The notes beneath the pieces were generated by a model. It worked only from the letters and a program-made list of their open reading frames with translations. It was not told the origin of the DNA and did no database searches. 64,000 nt of DNA from Pseudomonas sp. C1C7 (lineage in GTDB: Bacteria; Pseudomonadota; Gammaproteobacteria; Pseudomonadales; Pseudomonadaceae), in assembly GCF_013359595.1 (NCBI RefSeq), contig NZ_JABFMP010000012.1, forward strand, positions 62,001 to 126,000. The letters run 5' to 3'. Made by a program: the position numbers and the translations under genes. This document shows positions 18,464 through 27,047 of the stretch, in pieces. The stretch's first letter is position 1. Each line of letters opens with the position of its first letter.

Positions 18464-21026
18464 GCTGCGGGCGCAGATCGACGCCCTGCAGCACGACAAC
18501 CGGAAGCTGCAACGGATCAACGCGGCGCTGATCGAGCGGATCGAGTCCGGGATCACCCGCGGCAATGATCCCTACGCAGCCTTCCAGCATTCGGTGGTGC
18601 TGGCCGAGCAGGTGCGTGAGCGCACCGACGCGCTGAACCAGGCCATGGCCGAACTCAAGGCCGGCAACCATCTACTCAGCGAAGCCCGCCTGCGCGCCGA
18701 AACCGCCCATCAACACCTGATCGATGCCATCGAGAGCATTTCCGATGCCTTCGTGCTGTTCGACGCCGAGCAACGCATCGTCCTGTTCAACAGCCGGTTC
18801 AAGGCGTTCTGGAGCAACGGCCGGGCGCGCATCCACGCCGGCATGCGCCTGGCAGAGGTCAAGCGGCTGATGCTCAACAACGGGATGTTCACCGAGGAAT
18901 CTCGGGGGCATGCCGAGGAAAATCTGCTGTACCGATTGCAGGACGGGCGCTGGCTGCAGGTCAGCGAACGGCCGACCCAGGAAGGCGGACGGGTGATTCT
19001 CTTCACCGACATCACCGACGTCAAACTCAGCGAAACCGTGCGCCGCGAACAGGCACTGGCACAAAAGTCGCATCTGTTGCAGCGGGCGGTCGACAACCTG
19101 TCCCAAGGTGTGGCGATGGTCAATGCCGAGGGCATTCTTGAACTGTGGAACCGCCGGTTTCTTGAGCTCAGCGGTCTGGCGCCGGTGGCCGCGCATCGGC
19201 CGTTCGCCGAGGTGATCGCCGACAGCGAATTGACCCTGCTGACCCCGGCCAGCCGTGGCCTCAACGGGCGGCCGGTAAGGGAGTGCGAACAGCGCATGCA
19301 CGATGGCCGGGTCCTGGAAATCCGTACCCATCCGCTGCCCACCGGCGGTTTCGTCAACACGTTCACCGACATCACCGAACGCTACCAGCACGCCGAAGCC
19401 CTGAGCGAAAGTGAGCGCTGGATCCGCCTGATCACCGACCATGTGCCGGCACTGATCGCCTACCTCAATGCCGATCTGGTCTACGAGTTCACCAACAAGG
19501 TCTATGAAGAATGGTACTGCTGGCCGCGCGGGGTGATGCTCGGCCAGAGCCTGCGCGAGGTGCATAGCGAACAGCATTACCAGCGTCTGGAGTCCTACGT
19601 GGCCAGGGCATTGGCCGGGGAGAGCGTGACGTTCGAATTCGCCGAGACCAACGTCAACAATCAGGAGCGCTACATGTTGCGCTCCTACGTGCCTAACCGC
19701 CTGGCCAGCGGCGAGGTGGTGGGGATTTTTGTGCTGATCCGCGATATCACCGAGCGCCGTCGCACCGCCGAGGCCCTGCATCAGGCTTATCAGAATCTTG
19801 AGTTGCGGGTTCGCGAGCGTACGGCCGAATTGACCGACCTCAACCACCAGTTGCGCCGGGAAATCGATGAGCGTCGCCGGGTCGAGTCGCGTTTGCTCGA
19901 GGCCAAGCTGGAAGCGGAGCAGGCCAACCTGTCGAAGACCAAGTTCCTTGCTGCCGTCAGTCACGACCTGCTGCAACCGTTGAACGCCGCCCGGCTGTTC
20001 ACCAGCGCCTTGCTGGAGCGGCGCGAGCCGATGTCCAACGAAATTCTGGTGCGTAATGTCAGCAACTCCCTGGAAGATGTGGAGACCCTGTTGGGTACGC
20101 TGGTGGATATTTCCAAGCTCGATGCCGGTGTGATCAAGGCCGATATCGCGCCGTTCGCCTTGAGCGAGCTGCTGGAAAACCTCGCCGCCGAATACACCCA
20201 GGTGGCGCGCAGCGAAGGCCTGCAACTGCATTTCATTGGTTGCTCGGCGCTGGTGCGCAGTGACATTCAATTGCTCGCGCGGATCCTGCGCAATCTGCTC
20301 AGTAATGCCATTCGCTACACCTACAGCGGCCGTGTGGTGCTGGGGTGTCGGCGTCATCACCAACGTTTGTCGATTGAGGTCTGGGACAGCGGCATGGGCA
20401 TTGCCGAGGAGCGCCTGGAAGAAATTTTCCAGGAGTTCAAGCGCGGCGATGTGCAGCGTCCGGATCAGGATCGCGGTCTGGGGTTGGGGCTGGCGATCGT
20501 CGAGAAGATCGCCGGCATTCTCGGGCACCGCATTCAGGTGCGCTCATGGCCGGGCAAGGGTTCGATGTTTTCCGTGGAGGTGCCATTGAGCGCCACCGCT
20601 CCCAAACCGTTGCCGAGCCCGCCGATGAGCGAGCCGATGCTGGAACGGCTGCGCGGCGCGAAAGTCTGGGTGCTGGACAATGACGCCACCATTTGCGCCG
20701 GCATGCGTACGTTGCTGGAGGGCTGGGGGTGCCGGGTGGTGACGGCGCTGTCGGAAGAAGATCTGGCGCGGCAGGTGGACAACTACCATGCCGAGGCGGA
20801 CTTGCTGATCGCCGACTATCACCTGGACAACGACCGCAACGGCGTCGACGCCGTGGCCCGGATCAACGCCCGCCGGGCCTGCTCGATCCCGGTGATGATG
20901 ATCACCGCCAACTACAGCAACGACCTCAAACAGCAGATCCGCGAACTGGGCCATACGCTGATGCACAAGCCGGTGCGGCCGATGAAACTGAAAACAGCGA
21001 TGAGCCATTTGCTAGGCCCTCTGTAG
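18393..21026 (+). CDS. nahK: NahK-type PAS hybrid sensor kinase
   Basis: 877 residues from ATG 18393, which overlaps nosP by 71 bases; a later TTG start around 18423 is possible. Order: N-terminal coiled coil (about 22-105), at least three PAS domains (about 110-215, 230-335, 345-460), a coiled-coil linker, HisKA with AVSHDLLQPL (phospho-His about 524), HATPase_c with NLLSNAIRYT and GLGLGLAIVEKIA, and a C-terminal receiver with LLIADYHLD (Asp about 808). No membrane segment, so cytoplasmic. In P. aeruginosa NahK is inhibited by NO-bound NosP and feeds the phosphotransfer protein HptB. Same gene order as the P. aeruginosa exa region. Confidence 0.92.
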   Translation: MACTSTRPSPALPLQGAGASENTELRAQIDALQHDNRKLQRINAALIERIESGITRGNDPYAAFQHSVVLAEQVRERTDALNQAMAELKAGNHLLSEARLRAETAHQHLIDAIESISDAFVLFDAEQRIVLFNSRFKAFWSNGRARIHAGMRLAEVKRLMLNNGMFTEESRGHAEENLLYRLQDGRWLQVSERPTQEGGRVILFTDITDVKLSETVRREQALAQKSHLLQRAVDNLSQGVAMVNAEGILELWNRRFLELSGLAPVAAHRPFAEVIADSELTLLTPASRGLNGRPVRECEQRMHDGRVLEIRTHPLPTGGFVNTFTDITERYQHAEALSESERWIRLITDHVPALIAYLNADLVYEFTNKVYEEWYCWPRGVMLGQSLREVHSEQHYQRLESYVARALAGESVTFEFAETNVNNQERYMLRSYVPNRLASGEVVGIFVLIRDITERRRTAEALHQAYQNLELRVRERTAELTDLNHQLRREIDERRRVESRLLEAKLEAEQANLSKTKFLAAVSHDLLQPLNAARLFTSALLERREPMSNEILVRNVSNSLEDVETLLGTLVDISKLDAGVIKADIAPFALSELLENLAAEYTQVARSEGLQLHFIGCSALVRSDIQLLARILRNLLSNAIRYTYSGRVVLGCRRHHQRLSIEVWDSGMGIAEERLEEIFQEFKRGDVQRPDQDRGLGLGLAIVEKIAGILGHRIQVRSWPGKGSMFSVEVPLSATAPKPLPSPPMSEPMLERLRGAKVWVLDNDATICAGMRTLLEGWGCRVVTALSEEDLARQVDNYHAEADLLIADYHLDNDRNGVDAVARINARRACSIPVMMITANYSNDLKQQIRELGHTLMHKPVRPMKLKTAMSHLLGPL

Positions 21027-21047
21027 GAGCGAGCAGGGTTTGGGTGT

Positions 21048-21713
21048 TCACCTTCTCAGATACGACCCGAAATCAATATCCCCGGCACTCAGTATCGCCT
21101 GCACGCGGTTATGCACATTGAGCTTGCGCAGGATCGCCGAGACGTGGGCCTTGACCGTGGTTTCGGCGATTTCCAGGGTGTAGGCAATCTGTTTGTTCGA
21201 TTCGCCCTTGGTCATCCGCTCCAGCACTTGCAACTGCTTGCGGGTCAGGGCTTGCAACAGTTCCGGCGGGATGCTCGGGGTATCGCTCATGCGTCGGTGC
21301 GAGCTGCTGTTGCCGGTGCGGATGATGTCCGGCGGCAGGTAGACGTTGCCGTTGAGGATCTGCTGGATCGCGTCGGTCATCTGCGTGCGGGGCGAGGATT
21401 TGGTAATGAAGCCCACCGCACCATAGGTGATGGCTTGCAGAACGATCTGCTTGTCCTGCTCGGCGGAGACGATCACCACGGGGATGGTCGGCGCTTCGTT
21501 GCGCAAGTTGATCAGGCCATTGAGGCCGTGCATGCCGGGCATGTTCAGGTCGAGAAGAATCAAGTCCAGGTCATCGTGTTCCTGGGTAAGGGCCAGGGCG
21601 CTGTCGAGGTCGGCCGTTTCCATGACCTCGCTGCCGTGAAAACCATCGCTGATGACGTTATGTATGGCCTCGCGAAACAGCGGGTGATCGTCGGCAATCA
21701 GAATTTTGTACAT
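21048..21713 (-). CDS. agmR: NarL/FixJ-type response regulator of alcohol oxidation (AgmR/ErbR/PedR1)
   Basis: 221 residues: receiver domain with phospho-acceptor D55 in LLLDLNMPG and conserved acidic pair near D8-D9, and a LuxR-type HTH at the C-terminus ([25 protein letters not shown], then [25 protein letters not shown]). Close in sequence to AgmR/ErbR of P. aeruginosa and P. putida, which activates quinoprotein alcohol dehydrogenase and pqq genes. It is convergent with nahK and lies 56 bases after the rhodanese-like gene, probably in one unit. It is the natural candidate to bind the repeated CTAC-N4-GNAC element described below. Confidence 0.92.
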   Translation of the reverse strand: MYKILIADDHPLFREAIHNVISDGFHGSEVMETADLDSALALTQEHDDLDLILLDLNMPGMHGLNGLINLRNEAPTIPVVIVSAEQDKQIVLQAITYGAVGFITKSSPRTQMTDAIQQILNGNVYLPPDIIRTGNSSSHRRMSDTPSIPPELLQALTRKQLQVLERMTKGESNKQIAYTLEIAETTVKAHVSAILRKLNVHNRVQAILSAGDIDFGSYLRR

Positions 21714-21769
21714 GGCCTTTCACCTCATTATTTTGATTATGGTGTGGCAACAACACGCAGGCGTAAAGC

Positions 21770-22327
21770 TCAGGGGAAGGGCGCGGGGCTGGCGGGGGTA
21801 ACGGGCAGGTTGGCCGCCTGCCACGCATCCAGGCCATCGCGATACCAATACAGTGACTGATAACCGAGGCTGGCAGCACGTTTGACGGCGTTCCAGCTCA
21901 ACCAGCAGTCGGAGCGGCAGTAGAAAACCAGCGGTTGCCTGAGGTTGCCGCTGGTCAGTTTGTTCAGGTTGTCGGCGAAGTAGGCCTGCCACTGCGGTGT
22001 CAGCTCACCGTCGCCGGTATTGGCCAGCCAGTGGCTGCCGGGCAGGTTTTCGTGGGGTTGGTCTTCGATGAAACGGCCTTGCAGCCATTGGCGGCGGTAG
22101 ACATCGATCAGCAGCGGGCGCGGAGTTTGGTCGAGCAACGCTTGCACGGCGGCGGTGTCGACGATGGTTGCGCCTTGCAACTGGTCGGGTGTGGGGCTGC
22201 GGTACAGATCGATGCGATAGCCGTCGGGTGAGAACAGCGGCGATTGTGCGTAGGCGCCAACCAGCCACAGGCTGAGGGATAGCGCGGCGAGGGTGGGACG
22301 CAACAGGCGACGTCGGGCACGCGGCAT
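21770..22327 (-). CDS. PQQ-dependent catabolism-associated rhodanese-like protein (CXXCW-motif family)
   Basis: 185 residues with a signal peptide (RRRLLR then a hydrophobic stretch ending AYAQ, about residue 28). The mature part is a degenerate rhodanese domain with C137-RSD-C141-W142 in the active-site loop. The family is named for a CXXCW motif and occurs only with PQQ-dependent alcohol dehydrogenase gene clusters. It should act in the periplasm, perhaps in sulfur or thiol transfer; its role is not known. A CTAC-N4-GNAC-like box lies 78 bases upstream of its start. Confidence 0.88.
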   Translation of the reverse strand: MPRARRRLLRPTLAALSLSLWLVGAYAQSPLFSPDGYRIDLYRSPTPDQLQGATIVDTAAVQALLDQTPRPLLIDVYRRQWLQGRFIEDQPHENLPGSHWLANTGDGELTPQWQAYFADNLNKLTSGNLRQPLVFYCRSDCWLSWNAVKRAASLGYQSLYWYRDGLDAWQAANLPVTPASPAPFP

Positions 22328-22404
22328 GGGCTTTATCCTTATCGTTATAAGTCCATTACATGCCAGGCGGGGTGCGTTGGGAATTCGACGATAGACAGGG
22401 AAAA

Positions 22405-22420
22405 CCAGTACTAAAGTCGT
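22405..22420 (-). promoter_or_regulatory. CTAC-N4-GNAC-type box upstream of the rhodanese-like gene
   Basis: On the minus strand ACGACTTTAGTACTGG aligns with ACTACCTTGGTACTGG upstream of the ABC binding-protein gene. Both begin 76-78 bases before their start codons. Confidence 0.5.
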
Positions 22421-22472
22421 AATTTCCCAACGCTCCTACAGTGATTTGATGTTCGCCGCGTAATCTGTGGGA

Positions 22473-23264
22473 TCAACTGGACTTGCGCAGCGCCGCAAGC
22501 TGCGGGTTGAAGGTCAGGATCGCCAGCAGGGCAAAGACCACCGTCAATCCCGCACACACCGCCAACGCCAGTGGGTTGAAGCGCTCATACAAGGCAAACC
22601 TCACCAGTTCCACCGCATGGCTGAACGGGTTTACCGCGCAGAGCCAGTACAGCCACTCGCTCGCTTCGCGCATTTTCCAGAGCGGGTAGAGCGCCGATGA
22701 CAGGAAGAACAGCGGGAAGATCACGAAATTCATCACGCCGGCGAAGTTCTCCAGTTGGCGGATGGCGTTGGACAGCAGCAGTCCCAGGGCGCTGAGCATC
22801 AAGGCCACCAGCAGCAAGGCGGGCAGGGCGAGCAGCAGGCCGGCGGCCGGTGGCTGCACACCGTAAACCCAGGCGATCGCGAGGAAGGCGTAGACCTGCA
22901 GCAGCGAAATCAGTGAGGTGGCCAGCAGTTTGCTGCACAACAGGAAGGTTCGCGGCAGTGGGCTGGTGAGCAGGACGCGCATGCTGCCCATCTCGCGGTC
23001 GTAGACCATCGACAGCGAGCCCTGCATGCCGTTGAACAACAGGATCATGCAGGCCAGTCCCGGGATGATGTAGACCTCGTAGGGAATGTAGGTGTCGTAG
23101 GGCTCGATGATGGCGATGCCCAAGGCCGCGCGGAAACCGGCGGCGAACACCAGCAGCCACAGCAACGGTCGGATCAGGGCGCTGAGGAAGCGTGTGCGTT
23201 GCAGCACGAAGCGCAGCCACTCGCGCAGCACGATGCCGCTGAAACATTGCCAGTAAGCGTTCAT
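22473..23264 (-). CDS. ABC-2 type permease of the PQQ-alcohol-linked ABC system
   Basis: 263 residues with about six membrane helices and the ABC-2 signature region (YDREMGSMRVLLTSPLPRTFLLCSKL, about 90-115, and FPLFFLSSALYPLWKM near 205-220). Members of this family occur next to quinoprotein alcohol dehydrogenases. Type ABC-2 permeases usually export. Start ATG 23264 overlaps the ATPase stop in ATGA, showing tight coupling. The cargo is unknown. Confidence 0.88.
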   Translation of the reverse strand: MNAYWQCFSGIVLREWLRFVLQRTRFLSALIRPLLWLLVFAAGFRAALGIAIIEPYDTYIPYEVYIIPGLACMILLFNGMQGSLSMVYDREMGSMRVLLTSPLPRTFLLCSKLLATSLISLLQVYAFLAIAWVYGVQPPAAGLLLALPALLLVALMLSALGLLLSNAIRQLENFAGVMNFVIFPLFFLSSALYPLWKMREASEWLYWLCAVNPFSHAVELVRFALYERFNPLALAVCAGLTVVFALLAILTFNPQLAALRKSS

Positions 23265-23992
23265 CGGGCAGCTCCCGTGGTAGTCAGGCGAGTGAAGGCC
23301 GAGTCCAGGTCGCCGCCGTGTTCCAGACTCAGCGCGTCGGCCTGTCCGCGGGCCACCAGTCGGCCCTGATGCAGGATCAGCAGGTCGTCGCTGGGCTGGA
23401 CTTCATCCAGCAGATGGGTGGTCCAGAGCACACTGATCCGCTGCTCGCTGCACAGGTTGCGAATGTGCCGGTTGAGCGCCAGGCGGCTGGCCGGGTCGAG
23501 GCCGGCGCTGGCCTCGTCGAGCAGCAACAGGCGCGGTTGATGCAGCAGGGCGCGGGCGATTTCCACCCGGCGACGATGGCCTCCGTTGAGCTGGCGCACT
23601 CGTTCGCTGCGGCGCTCATCCAGGCCTTGCCGAGCGAGTTCCGCATCTACGCGCAGGGCAGTCTCGCGGCGGGACAAGCCATGCAGCGCAGCGTGATAGC
23701 GCAGGTTCTGTTCCACGCTCAGGTCCAGGTCCAGGGTGCTTTGCTGGAACACCACGCCCAACTGCTTGAGCGCCGGACGTGGTGTGTCGCGCAACGAGCA
23801 GCCGCCCACCCGAATATCGCCTTGCTGCAGATCGTAGAGCCGGGTCAGCAGGGCGATCAGCGTTGATTTGCCGGCACCATTGGGCCCCAGCAATGCGGCG
23901 AAACGGCCGGGTGCCAGGCTGAAACTCACCTGCCGCAAGGCCTCCCGCGGCCCATAGGCGAAACTCACGTCGCTGACTTCCAGGGCGTTCAT
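23261..23992 (-). CDS. ABC transporter ATP-binding protein of the PQQ-alcohol-linked system
   Basis: 243 residues. Walker A GPNGAGKST (36-44), Q-loop VVFQQSTLD, signature LNGGHRRRVEIARALL in place of the canonical LSGGQ, Walker B LLLLDEAS, and switch His in WTTHLLDEV. A start at ATG 23992 is fixed by the ATGA overlap with the upstream beta-propeller gene. It energises the permease encoded downstream. The altered signature (Asn for Ser, His for Gln) is seen directly. Confidence 0.92.
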   Translation of the reverse strand: MNALEVSDVSFAYGPREALRQVSFSLAPGRFAALLGPNGAGKSTLIALLTRLYDLQQGDIRVGGCSLRDTPRPALKQLGVVFQQSTLDLDLSVEQNLRYHAALHGLSRRETALRVDAELARQGLDERRSERVRQLNGGHRRRVEIARALLHQPRLLLLDEASAGLDPASRLALNRHIRNLCSEQRISVLWTTHLLDEVQPSDDLLILHQGRLVARGQADALSLEHGGDLDSAFTRLTTTGAAR

Positions 23993-24963
23993 GGCGTCAC
24001 CACCACGCCCCATGGATAGCGTCCGACCTTTACCGATTTGCTGACCTTGAGGCTGTCGACATCGATCACCGAGACATCGCCGCTGACGCCGTTGGTGGCG
24101 AGCAGTTGTTTCTGGTCCGGGGTGAACGCCAGTTGCCAGACCCGCCGACCCACCAGCAGGTAATCGAGGATCTCGAAGGTCTTGGCATCGATCACCGCCA
24201 CGTGATTGGCCGGGCCCAGGGCCACGAAGGCGTATTTGCCGTCGGCGCTGAGCTTGATGCCCACCGGCTGCACCTTGTCCGGGTGCACGCCCTTGATCTG
24301 GAAATTGAGCGTCTTGACCACGTTGCGGTTGGCGACGTCGAGGATCGTCACGGTGCCGCCGATTTCCGCCGAAGCCCACAACTGCTTGCCATCGTTGCTG
24401 AATTCGACGAAACGCGGGCGCTGATCGACCAGCGTGCTGTCGGCCAGGGTCTGGGTGTTGGTGTCGATCCAGTGCAGCATGTTGGTGGTTTCGCTGGTAT
24501 TGACCGCCCATTTGCCGTCGGGGCTGACCGCCATGCCTTCGGGCTCGACGCCAACGTTGATCTGGCCGAGGACCTTGGAGGTCTCGGTATCGATCACCGT
24601 GACCAGTGCGTCGTCTTCGTTGGAAACGTACAACCACCGATTGTTGGGGTGCAGGGCGAATTGCTCCGGGTCCTTGCCCGAGGGCAGTTCCTTGATGATC
24701 TTGCGGGTGGCCACGTCCATCACCTGGACCCGGTCCGAGTCGCTGGCGCAGATATACAGCAGCTTGTTGTCGTGGGACAGCAGCAGGCCGCGAGGGCGCT
24801 GGCCGACGGGCAGGGTGTCGGTGACCTGCAGGGTCTGCATGTCGATCAGGCTGAGGTTGTTGTCTTTTTCGTTGGATACCCAGGCCGTGCTGGCGCTGGC
24901 GTGACCGGCGATGACCAGCAGGGCGCATGAGAGCAGGCTGAGGTGAAGGCTTGTGCGGCGCAT
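23989..24963 (-). CDS. YVTN-repeat beta-propeller protein, PQQ-dependent catabolism-associated
   Basis: 324 residues starting at ATG 24963 with a signal peptide (MRRTSLHLSLLSCALLVIAG, cut near ASAS). The mature protein is made of about seven YVTN-type repeats (for example WLYVSNEDDALVTVIDTETS and YAFVALGPANHVAVIDAKTF), giving a periplasmic seven-bladed propeller. It belongs to a family tied to the same ABC system. It carries no heme or PQQ motif that I can see and is probably a binding or scaffold protein. Confidence 0.9.
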   Translation of the reverse strand: MRRTSLHLSLLSCALLVIAGHASASTAWVSNEKDNNLSLIDMQTLQVTDTLPVGQRPRGLLLSHDNKLLYICASDSDRVQVMDVATRKIIKELPSGKDPEQFALHPNNRWLYVSNEDDALVTVIDTETSKVLGQINVGVEPEGMAVSPDGKWAVNTSETTNMLHWIDTNTQTLADSTLVDQRPRFVEFSNDGKQLWASAEIGGTVTILDVANRNVVKTLNFQIKGVHPDKVQPVGIKLSADGKYAFVALGPANHVAVIDAKTFEILDYLLVGRRVWQLAFTPDQKQLLATNGVSGDVSVIDVDSLKVSKSVKVGRYPWGVVVTP

Positions 24964-24991
24964 GGCAGTTTCCTTGTTGTCGTTGTTGTGC

Positions 24992-26176
24992 TCAGGGAAA
25001 GCGGCAGCTGACCTCGGGCTTGTCGTAACCCAGGCTGTCCATTTCATTGAAGGGGTGCAGGAAGCCGTCCTGGGGCGACGTGCTGACCAGCGCCCGGGGC
25101 TGCACGATAGGGATCGGCTGGCGTAACTGGCCGTTCCATGGGCGGTAGCTGAGCTTGCGTCCCTTGAAGCCATCCAGCGGCAACTGATCGCCGATTTCCA
25201 GCGCACGAATCGCCATGGGCTCGGTCTGGCGCGACTTGCTGACCGCGCTTGCGATGCTGCGCACGGCGATCCAGGCGGCGAAATCACGATCGTTCATCCA
25301 GCGCCCGGCGAGGGCTTCGAAGCGTTTCTGCAACTGCGCGGCGCCGTAGGTTTCCACAGTCTTGTGCCAACTTGTCGGCGTCAGGCCCTGAGTGCCGGCG
25401 ACCGGGCGCGGGTACCAGGTCTGGTAGGGCACGTACTCGCCGAAGTCGCCACGCTCGTCGGCCACCAGCACCACATCGTATTCGGCGGTCTGGGTGAACA
25501 GCGGCATGTCGGCCTGGGCGCTGCGTCGCTGATCGTTATCGAATGTCCAGGGTTTCTCCGCCACCAGTTGCAGGCCGAAGCGCTTGGCCGCGCGGCGCAG
25601 AGCGGCGGCGTAGGCCTGGTCGTCGACGGAGGGGCCGACGATCAGCAGCGCCCGTTGCCATTTGCGCACCACCAGGAACTGCGCCAGCGCATCAGCCAGC
25701 ATCGCGCGGCTGGGCAGGCTGTGCAGCACGTTGGGCAGGCAATCGGAGGTGCGCAGGCTGTCGTCGGAGCTGCCTGCGTTGAACAGCAGGCTGTCGGGCA
25801 GCGCCGCACTGAGCTGGCGCAGGCTGCTGGCGGGGGCGTTCACCACGAACAGACGCAGGCCTTGCGCATGCTGGGCTTTTGCCGCTGCGAGCAAGGCTTC
25901 GGGACTGTCGACGCTGGCGCTTTGCAGGCTGTAACCGTGATTGAGAAAACGCCCGGTGCTGTTGCTGTCGATGATCGCCAGTTCCGCGCCGCGCAGGCCG
26001 GCATCGACAGGTTCGGGAATGACGTTGGAAAGCAACGGACCGGGATCGGGGCGATAACCCAGGTAACCGATCCGCACCTGCAAGGGGGCATCCGCAGCCT
26101 GACTTTGCGTCGCCAGCCCGGCGGCGCAGGCAATCGCCAACAGATAGATCAGGGCGTAAGGGGCAATCTGGCGCAT
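24992..26176 (-). CDS. ABC substrate-binding protein of the PQQ-alcohol dehydrogenase system
   Basis: 394 residues from ATG 26176, with signal peptide MRQIAPYALIYLLAIACAAG ending near QSQAA. It has a type I periplasmic binding-protein fold of the branched-chain amino acid/LivJ class (AELAIIDSNSTGRFL, LFVVNAPASSL, YDVVLVADERGDFGEYV). First gene of a four-gene minus-strand operon with the propeller, ATPase and permease genes. The ligand is unknown. A matching promoter box lies 76 bases upstream. Confidence 0.88.
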   Translation of the reverse strand: MRQIAPYALIYLLAIACAAGLATQSQAADAPLQVRIGYLGYRPDPGPLLSNVIPEPVDAGLRGAELAIIDSNSTGRFLNHGYSLQSASVDSPEALLAAAKAQHAQGLRLFVVNAPASSLRQLSAALPDSLLFNAGSSDDSLRTSDCLPNVLHSLPSRAMLADALAQFLVVRKWQRALLIVGPSVDDQAYAAALRRAAKRFGLQLVAEKPWTFDNDQRRSAQADMPLFTQTAEYDVVLVADERGDFGEYVPYQTWYPRPVAGTQGLTPTSWHKTVETYGAAQLQKRFEALAGRWMNDRDFAAWIAVRSIASAVSKSRQTEPMAIRALEIGDQLPLDGFKGRKLSYRPWNGQLRQPIPIVQPRALVSTSPQDGFLHPFNEMDSLGYDKPEVSCRFP

Positions 26177-26251
26177 AGGGCTCTCCAGTACAGGTAGCGC
26201 TAGCATAGAAAGCCCGTAACGGGGTGGAAATATGCAGAAAGTACCGAGCAG

Positions 26252-26267
26252 CCAGTACCAAGGTAGT
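26252..26267 (-). promoter_or_regulatory. CTAC-N4-GTAC box upstream of the ABC binding-protein gene
   Basis: Minus-strand ACTACCTTGGTACTGG, the most symmetric copy (TACC-TT-GGTA is a perfect palindrome), 76 bases before the start codon. Confidence 0.55.
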
Positions 26268-26306
26268 AAATATGCCAACCGCAAAACAGCGAACAACCCA
26301 ACTCCC

Positions 26307-26409
26307 TGTAGGCGCCGGGCTTGCTCGCGATGCACGCCAGAACACCGCGGGGCATCAGGCAGCCAGCGTCATCGTTGACCACCATCGCGGGCAAGCCACG
26401 CTCCCACAG
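26307..26409. repeat. REP pair
   Basis: TGTAGGCGCCGGGCTTGCTCGCGATG faces CATCGCGGGCAAGCCACGCTCCCACA, with a loop similar to those at 31695 and 60598. Confidence 0.8.
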
Positions 26410-26463
26410 GTTTTGTGTCGTTCGCAAAATTTGTGATCGATCGCTGTGCCCCTCCAACGCCTT

Positions 26464-26479
26464 ACTACCAAGGGACGAG
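26464..26479 (+). promoter_or_regulatory. CTAC-N4-GGAC box upstream of the cytochrome c gene
   Basis: ACTACCAAGGGACGAG, about 103 bases before the ATG. It shares TACCAAGG-RAC-KAG with the box upstream of the quinoprotein dehydrogenase. Confidence 0.55.
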
Positions 26480-26581
26480 ACGCCGGCCACCAAAGCAGCA
26501 TGGGGCCCGTTCGCCAGGCTTCCTAAGATGGCTGCCATAGCCTCTGCCAAGAGGTTCTGCGTGCAACCTGAGGGCAAAACA

Positions 26582-27043
26582 ATGACAACGAAACGCAACG
26601 CCTTGCTCGTCACCGGACTGTTGGCCGGTCTTCTCAGTGCCGGTTCCGTGTGGGCCCACGGCAACGTGGTGCCGCAGGCAGTGGCCACCCAGGGCCTGAC
26701 CCCGATCAAGGATGCCGGCGTGAAACTCAATGCCGATGGCTGGGCCGAAGTGAATCCCTATCGCACCACGCCGGAACACGACAAGGCGGTGGAGATCGGC
26801 GCGTCGGCCTACAACCAGAACTGCGCGGCCTGTCATGGCCTGGAAGCCAAGTCCGGCGGTATCGCTCCGGATCTGCGCATGCTCGATGCGGGCGATGCCG
26901 GTGATGAATGGTTCGTCGAGCGGGTACGCAATGGCGCCGTGCGCGACGGTCGGGTGTACATGCCGAAAATGGCCGACTATCTGAGCCAGGAAGCCCTGTG
27001 GGCGGTCCGCACTTATCTGGACACCGTGCACGTCGAGGAGTGA
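26582..27043 (+). CDS. pedF: Cytochrome c550, electron acceptor of the quinoprotein alcohol dehydrogenase (ExaB/PedF type)
   Basis: 153 residues with a signal peptide ending at VWA-H (about residue 25). Single heme site C81-AA-C84-H85; the axial Met is M127 or M130 in YMPKM. Periplasmic. Homologues accept electrons from PQQ alcohol dehydrogenase and pass them to a terminal oxidase. First of a run of four closely spaced genes (4, 9 and 16 base gaps) that continues toward the dehydrogenase. The symbol follows the P. putida ped order; exaB is the P. aeruginosa name. Confidence 0.88.
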   Translation: MTTKRNALLVTGLLAGLLSAGSVWAHGNVVPQAVATQGLTPIKDAGVKLNADGWAEVNPYRTTPEHDKAVEIGASAYNQNCAACHGLEAKSGGIAPDLRMLDAGDAGDEWFVERVRNGAVRDGRVYMPKMADYLSQEALWAVRTYLDTVHVEE

Positions 27044-27047
27044 TCCC

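Larger units (their letters stand above)
26177..26581. other. 405-base divergent intergenic region with two regulator boxes and a REP pair
   Basis: No gene was found. It holds one CTAC-N4-GNAC box in each orientation (26252 and 26464), one for the ABC operon and one for the cytochrome operon, separated by a REP pair at 26307-26409. Confidence 0.7.

Noticed and set aside
18672..20528. 618-codon frame on the minus strand
   Set aside because: Lies inside nahK, which has clear PAS, kinase and receiver motifs; no domain seen in the reverse frame.
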